From Monilinia fructicola (taxonomy: Eukaryota > Ascomycota > Leotiomycetes > Helotiales > Sclerotiniaceae): a DNA stretch of 64,000 nt. The notes under the pieces were generated by a model, which made no database searches, was not told the DNA's origin, and worked only from the letters and a program-made list of their open reading frames with translations. Of this stretch, positions 49,865 through 62,326 are shown piece by piece. Positions within the stretch are counted from its first letter, which is position 1. Each line of letters opens with the position of its first letter. The stretch spans positions 823,001-887,000 of the forward strand of contig VICG01000015.1 of the NCBI GenBank assembly GCA_008692225.1. Direction: 5' to 3'. The position numbers and the translations under genes are program-made.

Positions 49865-51398
49865 ATGGGCGCTCTACTTTCACTTCCTTTGTTGGCTGTG
49901 CCAAGCATGGGCACTGTAAGTTCTCCATGTTGGACTCCGATATGAACAATAGCTTATAATCTTAGGTCATCGGTTTCGCTGCAAGTTGTTGTGGAGCAGC
50001 AACATGTTCTGCCGTATGCAGTGCTTGTGGGAAGTGTGGTAATAGGTATATCTTAAGATTTCAGGATATCTTGATAAGGGCTGATTCTTGAATAGCGTTG
50101 CCACTCGTATAGCATACGCCCTCATCCTTTTAATCAACTCAATATTATCATGGATAATGTTAACACCATGGGCAATAAATAAACTACAAGGCTTGACGTT
50201 GGACTATATGAAGATCAGTTGTCCAGAAGGAGAATGTTATGGCTGGGTCGCGGTTCACCGCATTAATTTCGCACTGGGAATCTTTCATCTGATCATGGCA
50301 TCCATGCTACTAGGCGTCAACTCATCTAAGAATCCTCGTGCAGCAATACAGAATGGCTTTTGGGGCCCAAAAATTATCGCTTGGCTGGGCTTGATTGTAC
50401 TTTCATTCTTGATTCCCGATGGATTCTTTTTGGTATGGGGAAATTATATCGCATTCACCGGATCGACACTCTTCCTGCTCCTTGGACTCATTTTACTAGT
50501 TGACCTTGCGCATACCTGGGCGGAATATTGTCTCGAGCAGATCGATGCATATGATTCCCGAGCCTGGAGAGGCATTTTGATCGGATCAACATTGGGCATG
50601 TATGCATGTTCGTTGGCAATGACCATCGTCCAATACATTTTCTTCGCTGGCGCAGGCTGCTCAATGAACCAGACTGCTATTACTCTCAATTTGATATTCC
50701 TTATCATCGTCTCTTTTGTCTCCGTGCACCCTATGGTCCAGGAATGCAACCCTAGAGCAGGATTAGCACAATCAGCTATGGTGGCTATTTACTGCACATA
50801 TCTCACTATGTCGGCAGTATCCATGGAACCTGATACCAAGCATTGCAATCCTCTTATCCGAGCCCAGGGTACTCGAACGACCTCTATCATTATTGGTGCG
50901 ATCGTCACTATGTTCACAGTCGCATATACAACAACCAGGGCTGCGACGCAAGGAGTAGCTTTAGGAGGAAGAGGAAAGAGAATCGCATTGCCGGAAGATG
51001 ACGAGCATTATCTTGTTACCCAACAGCCAGATACTCGCCGTGAAATGCGTGCTGCAGCTCTTAGACAAGCTGTAGAGGAAGGTAGTCTTCCTGCTGACGC
51101 CCTACTTGATGACGATGATGACAGCGATAGTGGAAACACGGCCAAAGATGACGAGAGGACTTCCACACAGTACAGTTACGCACTGTTTCACGTAATTTTT
51201 TTCTTGGCAACCACCTGGGTAGCTACTTTACTTACCATGAATATGGATGAATATACAGATGGAAAGACAAACTTCGCGCCTGTTGGAAGAACATACTGGG
51301 CATCATGGGTCAAGATTGTTAGTTCATGGGTATGCTATGGTATCTATACATGGACACTGGTTGCACCTGTAGTGCTACCAGATCGATTCGATTTTTAG
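49865..51398 (+). CDS. TMS1: TMS1/SERINC family membrane protein
   Basis: Multi-span TDE1/SERINC protein; human members have been linked to serine-containing lipid synthesis and lipid scrambling, and yeast Tms1 is a vacuolar membrane protein of unproven role. Three exons: 49865-49915, 49966-50045, 50096-51398, introns of 50 nt each, 477 residues. The N-terminus has the family Cys cluster (GFAASCCGAATCSAVCSACG with KCGNS). About ten helices follow, including YALILLINSILSWIML, IIAWLGLIVLSFLIPDGFFL and TLFLLLGLILLVDLAHTWAE. The WGPKIIAW and NPRAGLAQSAMVAIYCTYLT motifs are family hallmarks. An acidic loop (DDDDDSDSGN) precedes the last two helices, and the protein ends with WVCYGIYTWTLVAPVVL. No frameshift; exon 1 would be missed by simple ORF calling. 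Confidence 0.93.
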
Positions 51399-51733
51399 AT
51401 GAGTCGTATACATTGGATTTTTGCTGGGAGGTTTTATTAATAGTCTTGTATTGTATTGTATGCATATTGCATTTGTTTTTTTCGAGCGGGAAGCATCAGA
51501 GGGGAGGTTTATTATTGGGACTTGGGAAGATTGGCGCGGGCGGTTCATTATGTTTTAGCATTCATTACCTACTTCTACAGAGGACGGAAGTCGATATACC
51601 AAAGGTCTCGTTTAATGTATTCGTATTGTTTACTGTGTGGTTCTGAACAAAATTCTGATTGGTGTTATTTTCGTGCAAAGCATTCATTATGGCTAGTCAA
51701 AAGCCTAGTAGTCTAGTTCGGAATCAAACCCAG
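51399..51733. other. Convergent intergenic region
   Basis: 335 bp between the TMS1 stop and the stop of the minus-strand FAD oxidoreductase; both 3'-UTRs must end here. No hairpin or gene is evident. Confidence 0.5.
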
Positions 51734-53818
51734 TTAAGAAACAAGATTTGGACCTTTAGAAAACAGATTCTCGGGATCGTACTTCTGCTTCAACTGGACA
51801 AGACGGGGATAGTTGATGCCGTATACTAAACTACCTCTTTCGTGGTTTGCTATTCTATTCATTAGCCATTCGTCCTTTTCTAGAAAATACAAGAAAGCAT
51901 CGTCCCGCTGCTCTTGAAAAGGGGTCTCAAGGCTCGCGAAACCCACAAGCGATATGATAGGGAAAACCCTCAGAATCGTCACAACACGAAATGAAACCCA
52001 AAACTTACCACCATCATAATTCGAATACGCCCCCACTCCATCCTTGGTAATCTCATCTGTGCCCTCCTGGACCCTCCTCTCCAACTCGCCCTTCGCCTTC
52101 TCCGCCATCCGTCTACACCACTCCCTACACTTCTGATCGATGGCCTGGTCCTCCCACCCCGGCCCAAACAAGAGGTTCCCATACGCGCCTCGATTCGCAA
52201 ACGCCGTCTCCTGCTGACCCACGCGTAGAATCTTCCCAAAGGGTATATATTCGAAAACGACCAGCGTGTGCTTCGCATCCGGGGTGTCGTGCAGAAACTT
52301 CTCGGTTTCGGAATAGATCTCCGCGGCGAAGGAATAGGTGAGCGGGAGCATGTATGCCGCGCCCTTCATGTTGCGGCGGAAGCCATGAGCCATGGGCTCG
52401 TTGAGCATGCTGTTCACCTCGACATAGTCCATTTCCTTGGTCGTGTCTGCGAGCGGCTCCAGATCGAGCAGGGGCTTGTAGTACGCGTGTGCTTCGGCCT
52501 CGGAGCCGTTGTAGAAGATGGGGACGACGATGGCGGGCTGGAAGGCTGGGGGTGGCGCGCCAAAGCCGAGGAGGATGAGCGCGCGTTCTTCGGCGAGGGT
52601 CACGATGGTGTTGGCGAATTCGACGATCTTCTCTAGCTTTTCGCGGGGGTAGACCAGCATGCCACCCCAAACGCGGTGGGGTTGCGGATGTAGTCGATAG
52701 GTGAAATTGGTCGCGACTCCGAAACCTATGCCGGCGCCACGGATGGCCCAGAAGAGATCGGGTTCTTGATGGGGGGAACATGTTACGATTCGTCCGTCGG
52801 CAAGAACCATCTCAGCTTCAAGGAGATTGTCAATCACCAGGCCGTACTTTGGGGTTAGGTATCCGTAGCCGCCTCCGAGTGTGAGGCCACCCACTCCCGT
52901 ATGATTTACTGTTCCCCCTACGGCTGCGAGACCGTGGGTGGAGGCTGCGTTGTCAACATCGGCCCAAAGACATCCACCTTGACAGACGGCCGATTTGGTG
53001 AGTGGGTCAACGGTCACGTTACGCATTTTGGCAAGGTTGATTGAGAGGCCGTGGAGGGTCGATGATGAGCCGGACGAGCCGTGACCACCTCCAACGACTG
53101 TGATTTAGGGTTAGGTTCAGGAATTCATAAGGTATGGTGGAATTGCATCTTCAAAAAATGGGCTATGAACGGCTATGGAGGGTGCAAGATGATAAAATGA
53201 TGACTGTAAAAGGCGAGTCGGGTGAGAGGAAGAGCAATATGAAGTCATCAGAGTACGTACCCGCGAAATCGAACTTGTGTTCCTTGGCGAGGAGAACAAT
53301 TTTTGAAACATCTTCAGCGGTGGTAGGATAGACAACCATCGCCTAGAGGAAAAGTTAGAAATTAATACGGAGAAAGCTGTAAAAGAATATTGTGTTGAGA
53401 TAAGAAGGCATTGAGGGATGCCAATTAATAAACTCCAATTATTCACTAATCGTAATAGATCATCCAAATAATGGAATCCAAACGACTCCTGAGCGGTCAC
53501 GTCCTCCAACAGTACGATACATCCATCAATCAATGATCCAACCATCCAAGTCATGCCTGGCATTGCTCTCAACTTCCATAAAGAAAGCCAACCTCTTATC
53601 CAAACCAGCAATTGCATGAAATATACACAAAGCCCCGCCCGAAAAGAAGGAGAAAAGAAAACGGGAACAGGAAGACAAAAACGTACAGCATCCTTCTCCG
53701 CCGCAGCAGACCACCTCGCAATCCCCTTCTCATACCCCTCGTGCCCCTTCATCAAAACCTCCGCCTCGGGAGTCAACTCCTTTTTCAAACTCTCAAACAA
53801 AGGCACCAAGTATCTCAT
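51734..53818 (-). CDS. FAD-linked oxidoreductase, PCMH/BBE type
   Basis: Flavoprotein of the berberine-bridge-enzyme-like family; substrates range over sugars, alcohols and secondary metabolites and cannot be told here. Four exons: 53818-53687, 53342-53261, 53097-52009, 51912-51734; phases match, about 493 residues. FAD-binding PCMH domain: MVVYPTTAEDVSKIVLLAKE, then VVGGGHGSSGSSSTLHG with the His typically linked to FAD; GGCLWADVDNA; GVGGLTLGGGYGYLTPKYGL and DLFWAIRGAGIGFGVATNFT. The C-terminus has the BBE element (YGINYPRLVQLKQKYDPENLF). No signal peptide, so an intracellular enzyme is likely. Exon 4 is joined through a perfect GTAAGT donor at 52008 and an AG at 51913; the unspliced frame is also open, so this last intron is inferred. 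The first intron is long (344 nt). The coding GC is clearly higher than in neighbouring genes. Confidence 0.88.
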
Positions 53819-54620
53819 ATTGCAAGATCAAAACGTGGATCAATGTCAAAAGTCGCTTGTATGGTCTCGAAGATGATGCGATACTCGAGTAGCAAAGGTA
53901 ACGTTGGGGTTAAGGGTTAAGCTTCAGCTTGAGCTTAAATATCCGGGATGAAGATGTCGAGATGCGGGGTTCGATTATCTTCGGCAAGCTTCATGTCGTT
54001 TGTCGGGGTGGGCTGAGACATTGTCACATTGGACGTGTGCTGGCTGTGCTTTAATTACCAAATGATTAGCGACTTGTATTCTTGTGTTGTAGTATTGCTT
54101 ATCGTCGTGCATAATGATTTCATACAGACAGATAATGACTTCCGAGATTGGCAGGAGAGCAATTTAGAAATGAGGTGGTTCTAAGTCTACATGTACAGGA
54201 ATTGGAATTCGCTGATGCGTTTGATGCGATGATGTAAACAAGTCATTAAGACTTACATCGGACCAGATTCTTATATCTACAAATCGGCTTCCCAAAGAAT
54301 AAGTTGGGGCTTTAAACATTGTTTCAGTATGTTTCTGCTCTCCCAAGAGGAACAATTTGGAGGCTTGAAAGTGAACACCTAAAATGGAAATTCATATTAT
54401 GCCACAGAGTCTGACCAATACATTGTCTATCATACTATAGATCAATAATAAATTGACTTCGCCATGAAATACAAGGCTTTTGAATTTGATTTTCAACATC
54501 TTCGCAATATTAATCAAATAAATAGGCGTCAGAAATAGCTTCCGTTTCCGCCATTGCCATTGCCTCTGTCCCCGAACTCGGACATCATGAATATATCTCT
54601 TCTTGGATTTCACCTATCTC
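53819..54620. other. Spacer upstream of the FAD oxidoreductase
   Basis: About 800 bp with the promoter of the oxidoreductase and the 3'-UTR of the dehydrogenase. Frames at 54164-54613 have no support. No repeats of note. Confidence 0.5.
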
Positions 54621-55594
54621 TCAAATACCTCGTCCACCATCTACCTCCAAACAAGTACCGGTGATGAACTTTGACTCATCACTTGCAAGAAACAAACAAT
54701 AATTGGCCACATCCTCCGGAGTGCAAAGTCGACCCAATGGAACATTGAAGAGAAACTTGTCACGATTCTCGGGGGTATCATCCATACCAGTAAACGTAGA
54801 GAAGCTTGCGGGTATTAGTATTGCTAGAAAATGTACAAGACAATGCGCGGGATACATACAGGCCCGTACCGGCCAGAAGAGGACAGATGGAATTGATGCG
54901 AATGTTTTTAGATCCATATTCCGCAGCTAGTCCTTTGGTGGCCTTTGTCTTTTGTCAGAGGTGCAGTTTTCTGGAACGTGTTGGATACTGACGTTGTGCA
55001 CGGCACCTTTACTGGCGTTATACCAGACAAGACCTGGACGAGGTCTAGTGGCTCCAATAGATGCAATGTTGATCATAGATCCACCTTCACCTTGATTGAT
55101 GACATTTGGAATGAAGTGTCTTGTTGCATAGAAGATTGATTTAACATTGACATTAAAAACCTTGTCGAATTCATCCTCGATAACATCCAAAGTTGGCTAT
55201 TCACAGATCAGTTATCCGGCGCTTGACTTCCCGCTGCATCTCTGTGACCACTGAATTGCCATACAACACATTGCTCACCTTGTTTTTGTATGACGTCCCC
55301 GCATTATTAACACAAATATCTACTCTACCCCACTTGGCAAGTGTAGTCTCCAACACCCTCTCCCAGTCTTCTTCGTTTGTCACATTCATCTTGACGAAAA
55401 AGCATACTGTGGGGGTGAACACTTGCTACACGCGCACCACCGACCGAATCAATATCTGCGATTGTAACTTTGCATCCTTCTTCAGCAAATCGCCTGGCTA
55501 TACCTTCACCGAAGCCTGAGCCGCCACCCGTGACGATAGCAACTTTGTTCTTGAGACGACTGCCAAGAACTTTCAGTTCAGAAGTTGAAGTCAT
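54621..55594 (-). CDS. Short-chain dehydrogenase/reductase, one homopolymer frameshift
   Basis: Classical SDR of about 261 residues, an NAD(P)H-dependent oxidoreductase with undetermined substrate. Exons: 55594-55279, 55196-54993, 54942-54860, 54804-54621, with matching phases. The Rossmann glycine motif is [16 protein letters not shown], followed by an Asp after beta-2 (TIADIDS), which usually favours NAD over NADP. NNAG is present ([14 protein letters not shown]), the catalytic Ser is in [15 protein letters not shown] and the Tyr/Lys pair in WYNASKGAV. The C-terminus [20 protein letters not shown] with [11 protein letters not shown] is typical. One extra T in the run at 55397-55401 (plus-strand A run) splits exon 1 between SMLF and [11 protein letters not shown]. 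Same strand as the flavin oxidoreductase 0.8 kb away; joint function is possible but not shown. Confidence 0.9.
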
Positions 55595-58560
55595 ATTGGA
55601 TTATTGATGGTTCTTGGACCTTGGAAGATGCAGAGGGGAACAGAGGTTGATGAGATTTAAATGATAACGAGAATCTTGATTTGATATAAATTAAAAATCT
55701 TCGAATATCCAGTTGGCTTTTTTTCTTGATGACTTGTCAGATTATAGGAGTATGAAAGAAGCAGGCGACTTCCAAATAACCCAAGGTGATCGTCACCACT
55801 GACACGCTTCGCATACGTCGATGTAAGACTTACATGTGGAAAGTGCGGGGAGTTGGAATGAGGGGTAAGTGTCACGAGACTTCTCGATTTGGACGACTCT
55901 TACCACAATCATAACTACTCGCTTCAAGCTAACGTAGCGAGATCCATATCCATGAATTCTTCAATTAGCTTATTACTCTGATGAATGTCTATGTCACTAT
56001 TGGATCTAAATGGGCAGTATGCTCGGAGTAGGTAACGTGTTTTGTAGTCATCGAGGCAAACGTGACACAGTCTCGACGTATACGCAGAACTAAGGAACCA
56101 ATGAAATAGCCGAGAACGGGATGCTGGGATTACACACACACATACATCCAATGATGTTGTCTAATGGGCATATTCATCTATGCTCGAAACTAACTCGCCC
56201 AATATCTACACGGACAAGCGCGCAATAAATTGTATCGCTAATAACTACGAAGCATCAGTAGGTCTAGAGCAGCAGATGCAAGTCTACAGGCCTATCAATG
56301 GGCTGTAGAACTAGATGTTAGCTGTGTATCCAATAGGAGTTTAATATCAAACAAACTACAACTCCATTCATCGTCGATTAGGCATTTCGACACAATGATC
56401 CTTTCCACCAAACGTTGTCGTCACGTATTCACTTCAGCAAAACAAGGCAAAACCATACATACGCGCACTCGAATGCTTCGGCGAAGAAAGAACAGATACG
56501 AAATCTACAGCCATCAAAGTAAGGTCATACATCACCTGCTCCATCTTCTGTTGCTCTTTTCGAGTACTTGAGGCAGAGCTTGCGTAAGGTGCTTGTTCGC
56601 ATGGCAAACGACGGAACATCGATGATATGAAAAGTACATATACAAATATCAACAAGGTAAGATTTGCTGCTCCCAAGCGCATTAAGGGGTTTGGCCAAAA
56701 TTTACCACAAATGAATCGGTAGATTGAATCCGGAAAGAATAGACGAAAGGAGGTTAGGGGGAGAGGGGGAGAGAAGCGAGAAAGGGGAAGTAGAGAAAAG
56801 CAGCTGTAGAGAAGCAGACGAAACGGAGCTCAGACGGGAAAAGAAAGATGAGGAAGATCGGATTTCTCGGGAACATCACGAGAACTCGAATGCAGGAATC
56901 TCATTGAACATTGAATCAAGTAACATCAATTTCGTTGCTAATCAAAGGGACACCAGCTTCTGGAAAAGATCCCCGATATCCCAGCCCCCAGCACCCAGGC
57001 CTAATAAACAATGAAAGCAAGAGTGTTCATCAATACTGGAAGATCTGCCTGCTAGCATGGAAACCAGTAGATATTTGCTTCAGAAGTTTCACGTTTAATC
57101 ACCTCGTCTCTCGCAGAACAGACCTCCACTTACTGTACGCATCATTAGGGCAAATCTCGACAAAACCCCGGTAACTCCAAAAGACTCTCTCATCATTACT
57201 AGATCAATATCACAAAAACAACACTTGCCCGCGTAAGATCAAGTCGACGCATCGGTATCAGCCCAAGCAACCAACCCAATCCAACAAGCAAAGAAAAAAA
57301 GTCCAGTGCCAACTACCTCCGCCCCAGAATTCCACGTTTGATTTGCGAGCGAACAGCAAGAAGATCTTGCCCGGTACCCGCACACCGTACACACCCAACC
57401 TCGCGGCCCGGTCCCGCACCAACGCCACCATGTCCCCATGTATCTCTCCTCCCATATTCCACAACCACCAACCACGAGGACAACGAACCGGAAATTTGGG
57501 AGAACCTCGACAAGCCCACTGGCCGAGCAATAGATCGATGCAACAAGAAGATGTTGACTCACCCACAAGCCAGAGGTTCAGGCACAAAACACCGCGTCCC
57601 GCATCTTCCAGGGTCGTCATTATTTCCACAGTATGTGACTCGAACATGCTGTGGCATTTCCCCTTCTCGTATACAAACGCTCAGCGTGAGAGATAGCTGC
57701 CTTCGCTATCCTGCGGGTTTCCCCTTGGTCGCATCATCACGTCCGTGCCATTACCACCCCATACGCTTCCTCGTGTGAGATCTCAAACTTTACTTGATGC
57801 GCGCTGCTCTTTCTGTGTTTCTAGGGACTCTGTACATAATGCGGCAGATCTATCGGGTTTTTGGGTCGATGCGTGAGTATGATGGGGAGGGCAATTTGAT
57901 GGAGCGATACGATGCAAGTATGAGCAAAGCGTGCTTAAGCGTAAAGGGGAACTCAGGTAGCGTGACGGAACGTGATGGATGATTAGTAATACGGGCAAAG
58001 AAAAAGTTGAAACATCAAAGTTGCAGTTGCAGCGATTTAGATCTATGTCGGGTTCCTTGTGGAATATGATATTTTTCTATTTCTACAAAGGTTTCCTCTG
58101 GGGGTGGCAAGAAGTATTGTTGGCGATTTTTTCTCGCAGGGATCTGTACTTTCGGCACTCTTGAAATGCCCCCTATTGCGTTACCCGCTTTAGATAATTG
58201 CTGTGAGGAATGAGGGTACGTGGATATCCTGGGAATATTAAGCATATCAAATTCTGGATATACGAAGACAAAGAATGGATGAAGACCTGGATCTTTTCGC
58301 CATTATGAATACCCAAAGGCAACGAACCATCAGATATCGATGCTGCTTGCCACTTGACAAATCGGAGTTTGCTTGGAGTTTACTTGAAACCTGTATGGTC
58401 TAGCAAAACTCTGAAAGTGGTTTTTTTAATAAGAGGCACCGTGTAAAGTAGAACTCTCCAAAGCGCAACAACTGAGAAACTAAGCATGAAATTTGCCGGT
58501 AGAAACCGTCGGAAGAAACTCTAGCTGTTGGTAACCTATCTTGACCCCCATCTTATGACA
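55595..58560. other. 3-kb spacer with one GC-richer island
   Basis: No gene I can support. A GC-richer island at about 57310-57780 has open frames of 100-146 residues in several frames on both strands, which points to absence of stops rather than to one protein. The minus frame at 56434-56682 (82 residues, hydrophobic N-terminus) is a weak small-protein candidate only. Confidence 0.45.
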
Positions 58561-58568
58561 TCCCAGAT

Positions 58569-58980
58569 GATCAGCATATTTTGAGACATGCAAAAAAGGC
58601 AAAAAAGGCAACAAAGACAACAAAGGCAACAAAATGCCCTCTTGTTATTTCCAGAAAGGTTGATATGCTGATCTTTCTGAGATGTGCAACATGCACAATG
58701 AGTTGCGCTCTAGACTGTTGCTATCGACGTCCTCGTAAGATTGACGAATGATCAACAATTTTGAGACGAGCAGCAAACAAAAGGATTCGCGCTGCAAAAT
58801 GCACCTAGGGGTGCAGTATAATGCGCTGAGCCCCTCTCATATTGTTGGCAAACCTGTAGATCAAATTGAGGTGTGCAACACAGTAGATTGAGCAGTGAAA
58901 TGCTACGAACGGTGTCCTCATAAGATTGCCGGCTTTGTAGATCAATTCGAGACGAGCAACAAACACGAGACGATGCGCTC
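58569..58980. repeat. Degenerate GATC...GCAACA repeat array, five units
   Basis: A motif of the form GATC, a few bases, TT, GAG, then GCAACA-like recurs at 58569, 58670, 58750, 58859 and 58940. Spacing alternates about 101, 80, 109 and 81 bp, so the unit may be a ~185-bp pair. The longer copies share CGTCCTCGTAAGATTG (58729) and TGTCCTCATAAGATTG (58913). A CAAAAAAGGCAA/CAAAGGCAA run lies inside at 58591-58635. No coding frame runs through it. Confidence 0.75.
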
Positions 58981-59439
58981 CAGGCTGTGGATGAATTTAT
59001 AGTACGTAAAAAGATGATGAGCCGCCTAATTGACTTCTCTAGTTGGTCACTCTGATCGCTCCTGCCGAATTCACAACGAAATAGCTTTAGTTTAGTTTGA
59101 ATCGAGAAATTGCCTCTTCCAACTAATTGCTCCTCTCGGTCAAATCCCTCCATTTCTGCTGGTAGGTATCAATAGACTTGGAGGACCCACCATCTAAAAG
59201 TTAGTCGAATGAGGATGGGATGCCAGTTTATCTCCAGAAATAGAGCTGGGGATCAAGGCTGACTGATCATCAAAATAGACCCCGCCAACACGTACCTCCA
59301 TGACTTCGAAACTTGATTATTAAGAACTTTGAGGCGAGACCAGTCCAAATATGAGACAAGTGTGTGGAGTGAGTGGCCGGAGGGGACATTGAAAAATGTG
59401 CAGGAAACGACAAGCCGACACTAAGGGTCATCCAAGCAA

Positions 59440-59800
59440 CATCCACTTTATGCGAGCAAGGAAGAATTCTCTTCCTTTGGACATATCGAAAAATAGATCT
59501 TTGTATCCCCGGAGATCGTAGGGAATTTGAATCTCAAATATATGAGAAGGAACCCAAATCGAACATGGCGTTTGAATATCGCACAAGGCGTTGCCGTCCC
59601 TTTGTTGACAATAGCAATTTCGATATTCTAGGGCTGGAAAATTTGGTGTGGTCGTGCTGTAGGAGCTACTCAAAGTTTGGGCATGGACGCCACCATAGGA
59701 AGCGATCTGATATGTTGATCTCTGTCCAAAGAGGAAGAGGCCTATATAGAGGCTTGAGATCCCAACATCATAAGGGTATACCGTGCCGATGCTCGGTACG
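59440..59800 (-). pseudogene. Possible decayed sugar-transporter (MFS) fragment
   Basis: Weak. One minus frame reads YPYDVGISSLYIGLFLFGQ and later FEIQIPYDLRGYKDLF, SKGREFF and ARIKWMLLG. The spacing of PYDLRG, SKG, FF and A-x-IKW resembles the end of the membrane core of fungal hexose/lactose-permease-like transporters. No start, no complete helices and no splice structure are present. The opposite strand carries an open frame of 203 residues starting at a GTG, which shows no domain. Both could be chance. Confidence 0.25.
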
Positions 59801-60610
59801 AAGTCAGTACCTACACTTTTCCTTGAGCGGGCCGATATTAGAACTAGTAACTAGACAGTTCGACTACTTGAGTAGTGTGTATTGCTCGGCAAAATTTAGA
59901 AACGAGGTCAATGTTAATGTTGACAATATGCTTAATGTTCAGTTTTGCCACTTCGGTTTGGTCCCATGTGGAGCCGAAAGCTGAGCTCAACCAATAACGG
60001 AGATGTATTTGAAATTCATCGGGGTTTGAGTTTTCCATACCGGAGAGCATGGAGAAATTAGAATGCTGTGTTGATGGATGGGTTGGTTTCATTGATCTGA
60101 GGAAGTTGTTAATTTGATTCAAACCACGGCATCTAGGATTCTAGGTACTAGGTACTTCACACAGCAGAACATTCAACCCAGAGGATACTTACTTACATTA
60201 CAGTAATCCGCCGAGTCAAGTAAAAGCTTTTATTACTTGATAATATTGGCTACAAGATCATAAACTGATAAATTGTAGTAATAAGATTTCGAGAGAAGTT
60301 TGAATTGTGGTATAGTACGAGTCACTGCGATACTATAGGAGTTTTTTCGGAAAAGAGTATAAGAAGAAGGAAGAAAGAAGCAAGACGTTAAGGTGTGATT
60401 TGATTATATATTTAACAATAACAATAGAATGGAGATATAAAATACAGAATATAAGAGAATAATAGATATATTTTTATATATATAATAACATGTAAAATAA
60501 ACAATGGAATATTAAAACTAAATTATATATATTAAATAGATGTTAGACGAAGGATATTGAATAGATATTAAATAGATATCATATAGCTATATAAAATAAA
60601 TAGATGTATG

Positions 60611-60750
60611 AAAAGAATATATAAAAGGATATATAAAAAGGATATATAAAAAGGATATATAAAAAGATATATAAAAAGGATATATAAAAGGATATATAAA
60701 AGGATATATAAAAAGGATATATAAAAAGGATATATAAAAGGATATATAAC
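60611..60750. repeat. 12-bp tandem repeat (AAAAGGATATAT), ~11 copies
   Basis: Copies of AAAAGGATATAT alternate with 11-bp copies lacking one A. The minus-strand translation gives a repetitive Tyr/Ile/Leu-rich frame at 60568-60786, which is a composition artefact. Confidence 0.9.
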
Positions 60751-62326
60751 AAGGAGATATAAAGAGAATATGTAGAAAGAATACAAGTATATAAAAAGAT
60801 ATATTATCGTACTAATATATATAGTAATACACTAGACATATAGATCTTGAATGCTGGACATGAAGACTCGGCGAATATATGGTTGTCTCTTTCTTTTCTC
60901 CTCCTCTCTTCTCTGCTCTTCTCTGCTCTTCTGATTGATTTATCGATCGATCGATTGTTTTGAAGAAAAAGATGGTTTTGATAAATGAAAAGTTGGAGAT
61001 AGATCCTTTAACATGACGTCAGCGGTAATTCTAGGTTTTGGAATCTGGGCGCGTACCTTGAATTGCTCTAATGCCGCCTTAGACCTAGAGCCAGAAACTA
61101 TCTACTCCGTATCTACTAGACCCTCTTCGATCATCTCTCACTCCAGTTATTTCAATACATGACATGGTGCCCGAGTTAAGAAGGAGAGAAAAGTCAAAGA
61201 GAAGCCGTGTATCAATCAGTTTGTACTGAGTAATAGATAAGGTCGCTAAGTACGTATTTGCACATAGTTCCCGAGGGTGGTGGACAAGAAAGGGAAAGGG
61301 GGGCCCATCTATTGTTAAATCTGCTTTTAGCCCTACCTATCGACTTCCTCCAATTTACTTGAATTAGACCCAGTAGTGTTGTGCATAGGTAAAGGATGAA
61401 TGGATGGATGGATGGATGGGTGGGTGGGTGAGTGAGTGGATGGATGTATCAATACCCATGGATCGGTCTGAATACCTACCTACCTAGTATCTCTATCTAT
61501 CTATCTATATTGGAAAGGGAAAAGCCAGCGACAAGCGGCTGAAGCATGCAAAGCAAGATATCCTTTCCTGCACTTGCTTGTTGTTGATACTGTAGCTGTA
61601 CAATACGTCGTAATGCTGGTCATCAACTGTTAAACACAAACGTATGTGTACATCGTACATACATACATAGAGAGGTATATAAACTTACTTCCTTCCCTTC
61701 CCCCCCCCCTTCTCTCTCCTCTTGAGTAACGATCGTCCTCGACTTTAATCCAAATCTGAAAGAAAGAGACATTTTATCCACAGACTTTCCTTATTGAAAT
61801 CAAAAGAGACTAATTTCTCAAATATTCATTCTAATAATAAAAAGAACGCGCCAGTTTTCTCCAATAATAAATATATTTGATACATTTCCTTCACAGTCAC
61901 CTAAGTTGCGAATATCAGAACGAGGTACGAGATACTACTTACTACCTAGGTGCTACTGGGAACTACTCATAGTCATCTCATTCATACACAACGAAACAAC
62001 TGTGCGCACAAATAGATCCAATCTAATTAGGGGAGAGAGAGAGAGAGAAAGCTTTCAATACATTCATCGAATTGGATGACTACTGCCGTACTGGACCTCC
62101 TCGCTAACTACTAGGTAGCATAGGATATCAAGGGTCCAAAGAGTTAAACCTTCAACGATTATTGTTGTCTAGATATTATTGTCTAGATTCGGATCGCCGC
62201 CACTTAAAAGGAACGAGTCAAATACTACAAAAGCGGCATTCACCCTGCATTTGATTTGCTTTTCGAATTCGCTCATCTATATTATTGTAGCATCTACTTA
62301 TTCATTGATCTATACTCGAGTAAAAG

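Larger units (their letters stand above)
58981..62326. other. Spacer upstream of HOG1
   Basis: Apart from the possible transporter fragment, no gene is supported. From about 60400 to 60850 it is AT-rich with a 12-bp repeat. Around 60895-60935 there is a CTCTTCT run, at 61397-61446 a GGAT/GGGT run and at 61490-61508 an ATCT run. Sequence from about 61700 is presumably HOG1 promoter and 5' leader. Confidence 0.5.

Noticed and set aside
52125..52781. 218-residue Arg/His-rich frame on the minus strand
   Set aside because: Shadow of the GC-rich FAD oxidoreductase exon in another frame.
56434..56682. 82-residue minus frame with a hydrophobic N-terminus
   Set aside because: Could be a small secreted or membrane protein, but there is no conservation evidence, no second exon and no family.
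60568..60786. Repetitive Tyr/Phe/Ile/Leu frame on the minus strand
   Set aside because: Translation of the 12-bp AT-rich tandem repeat.
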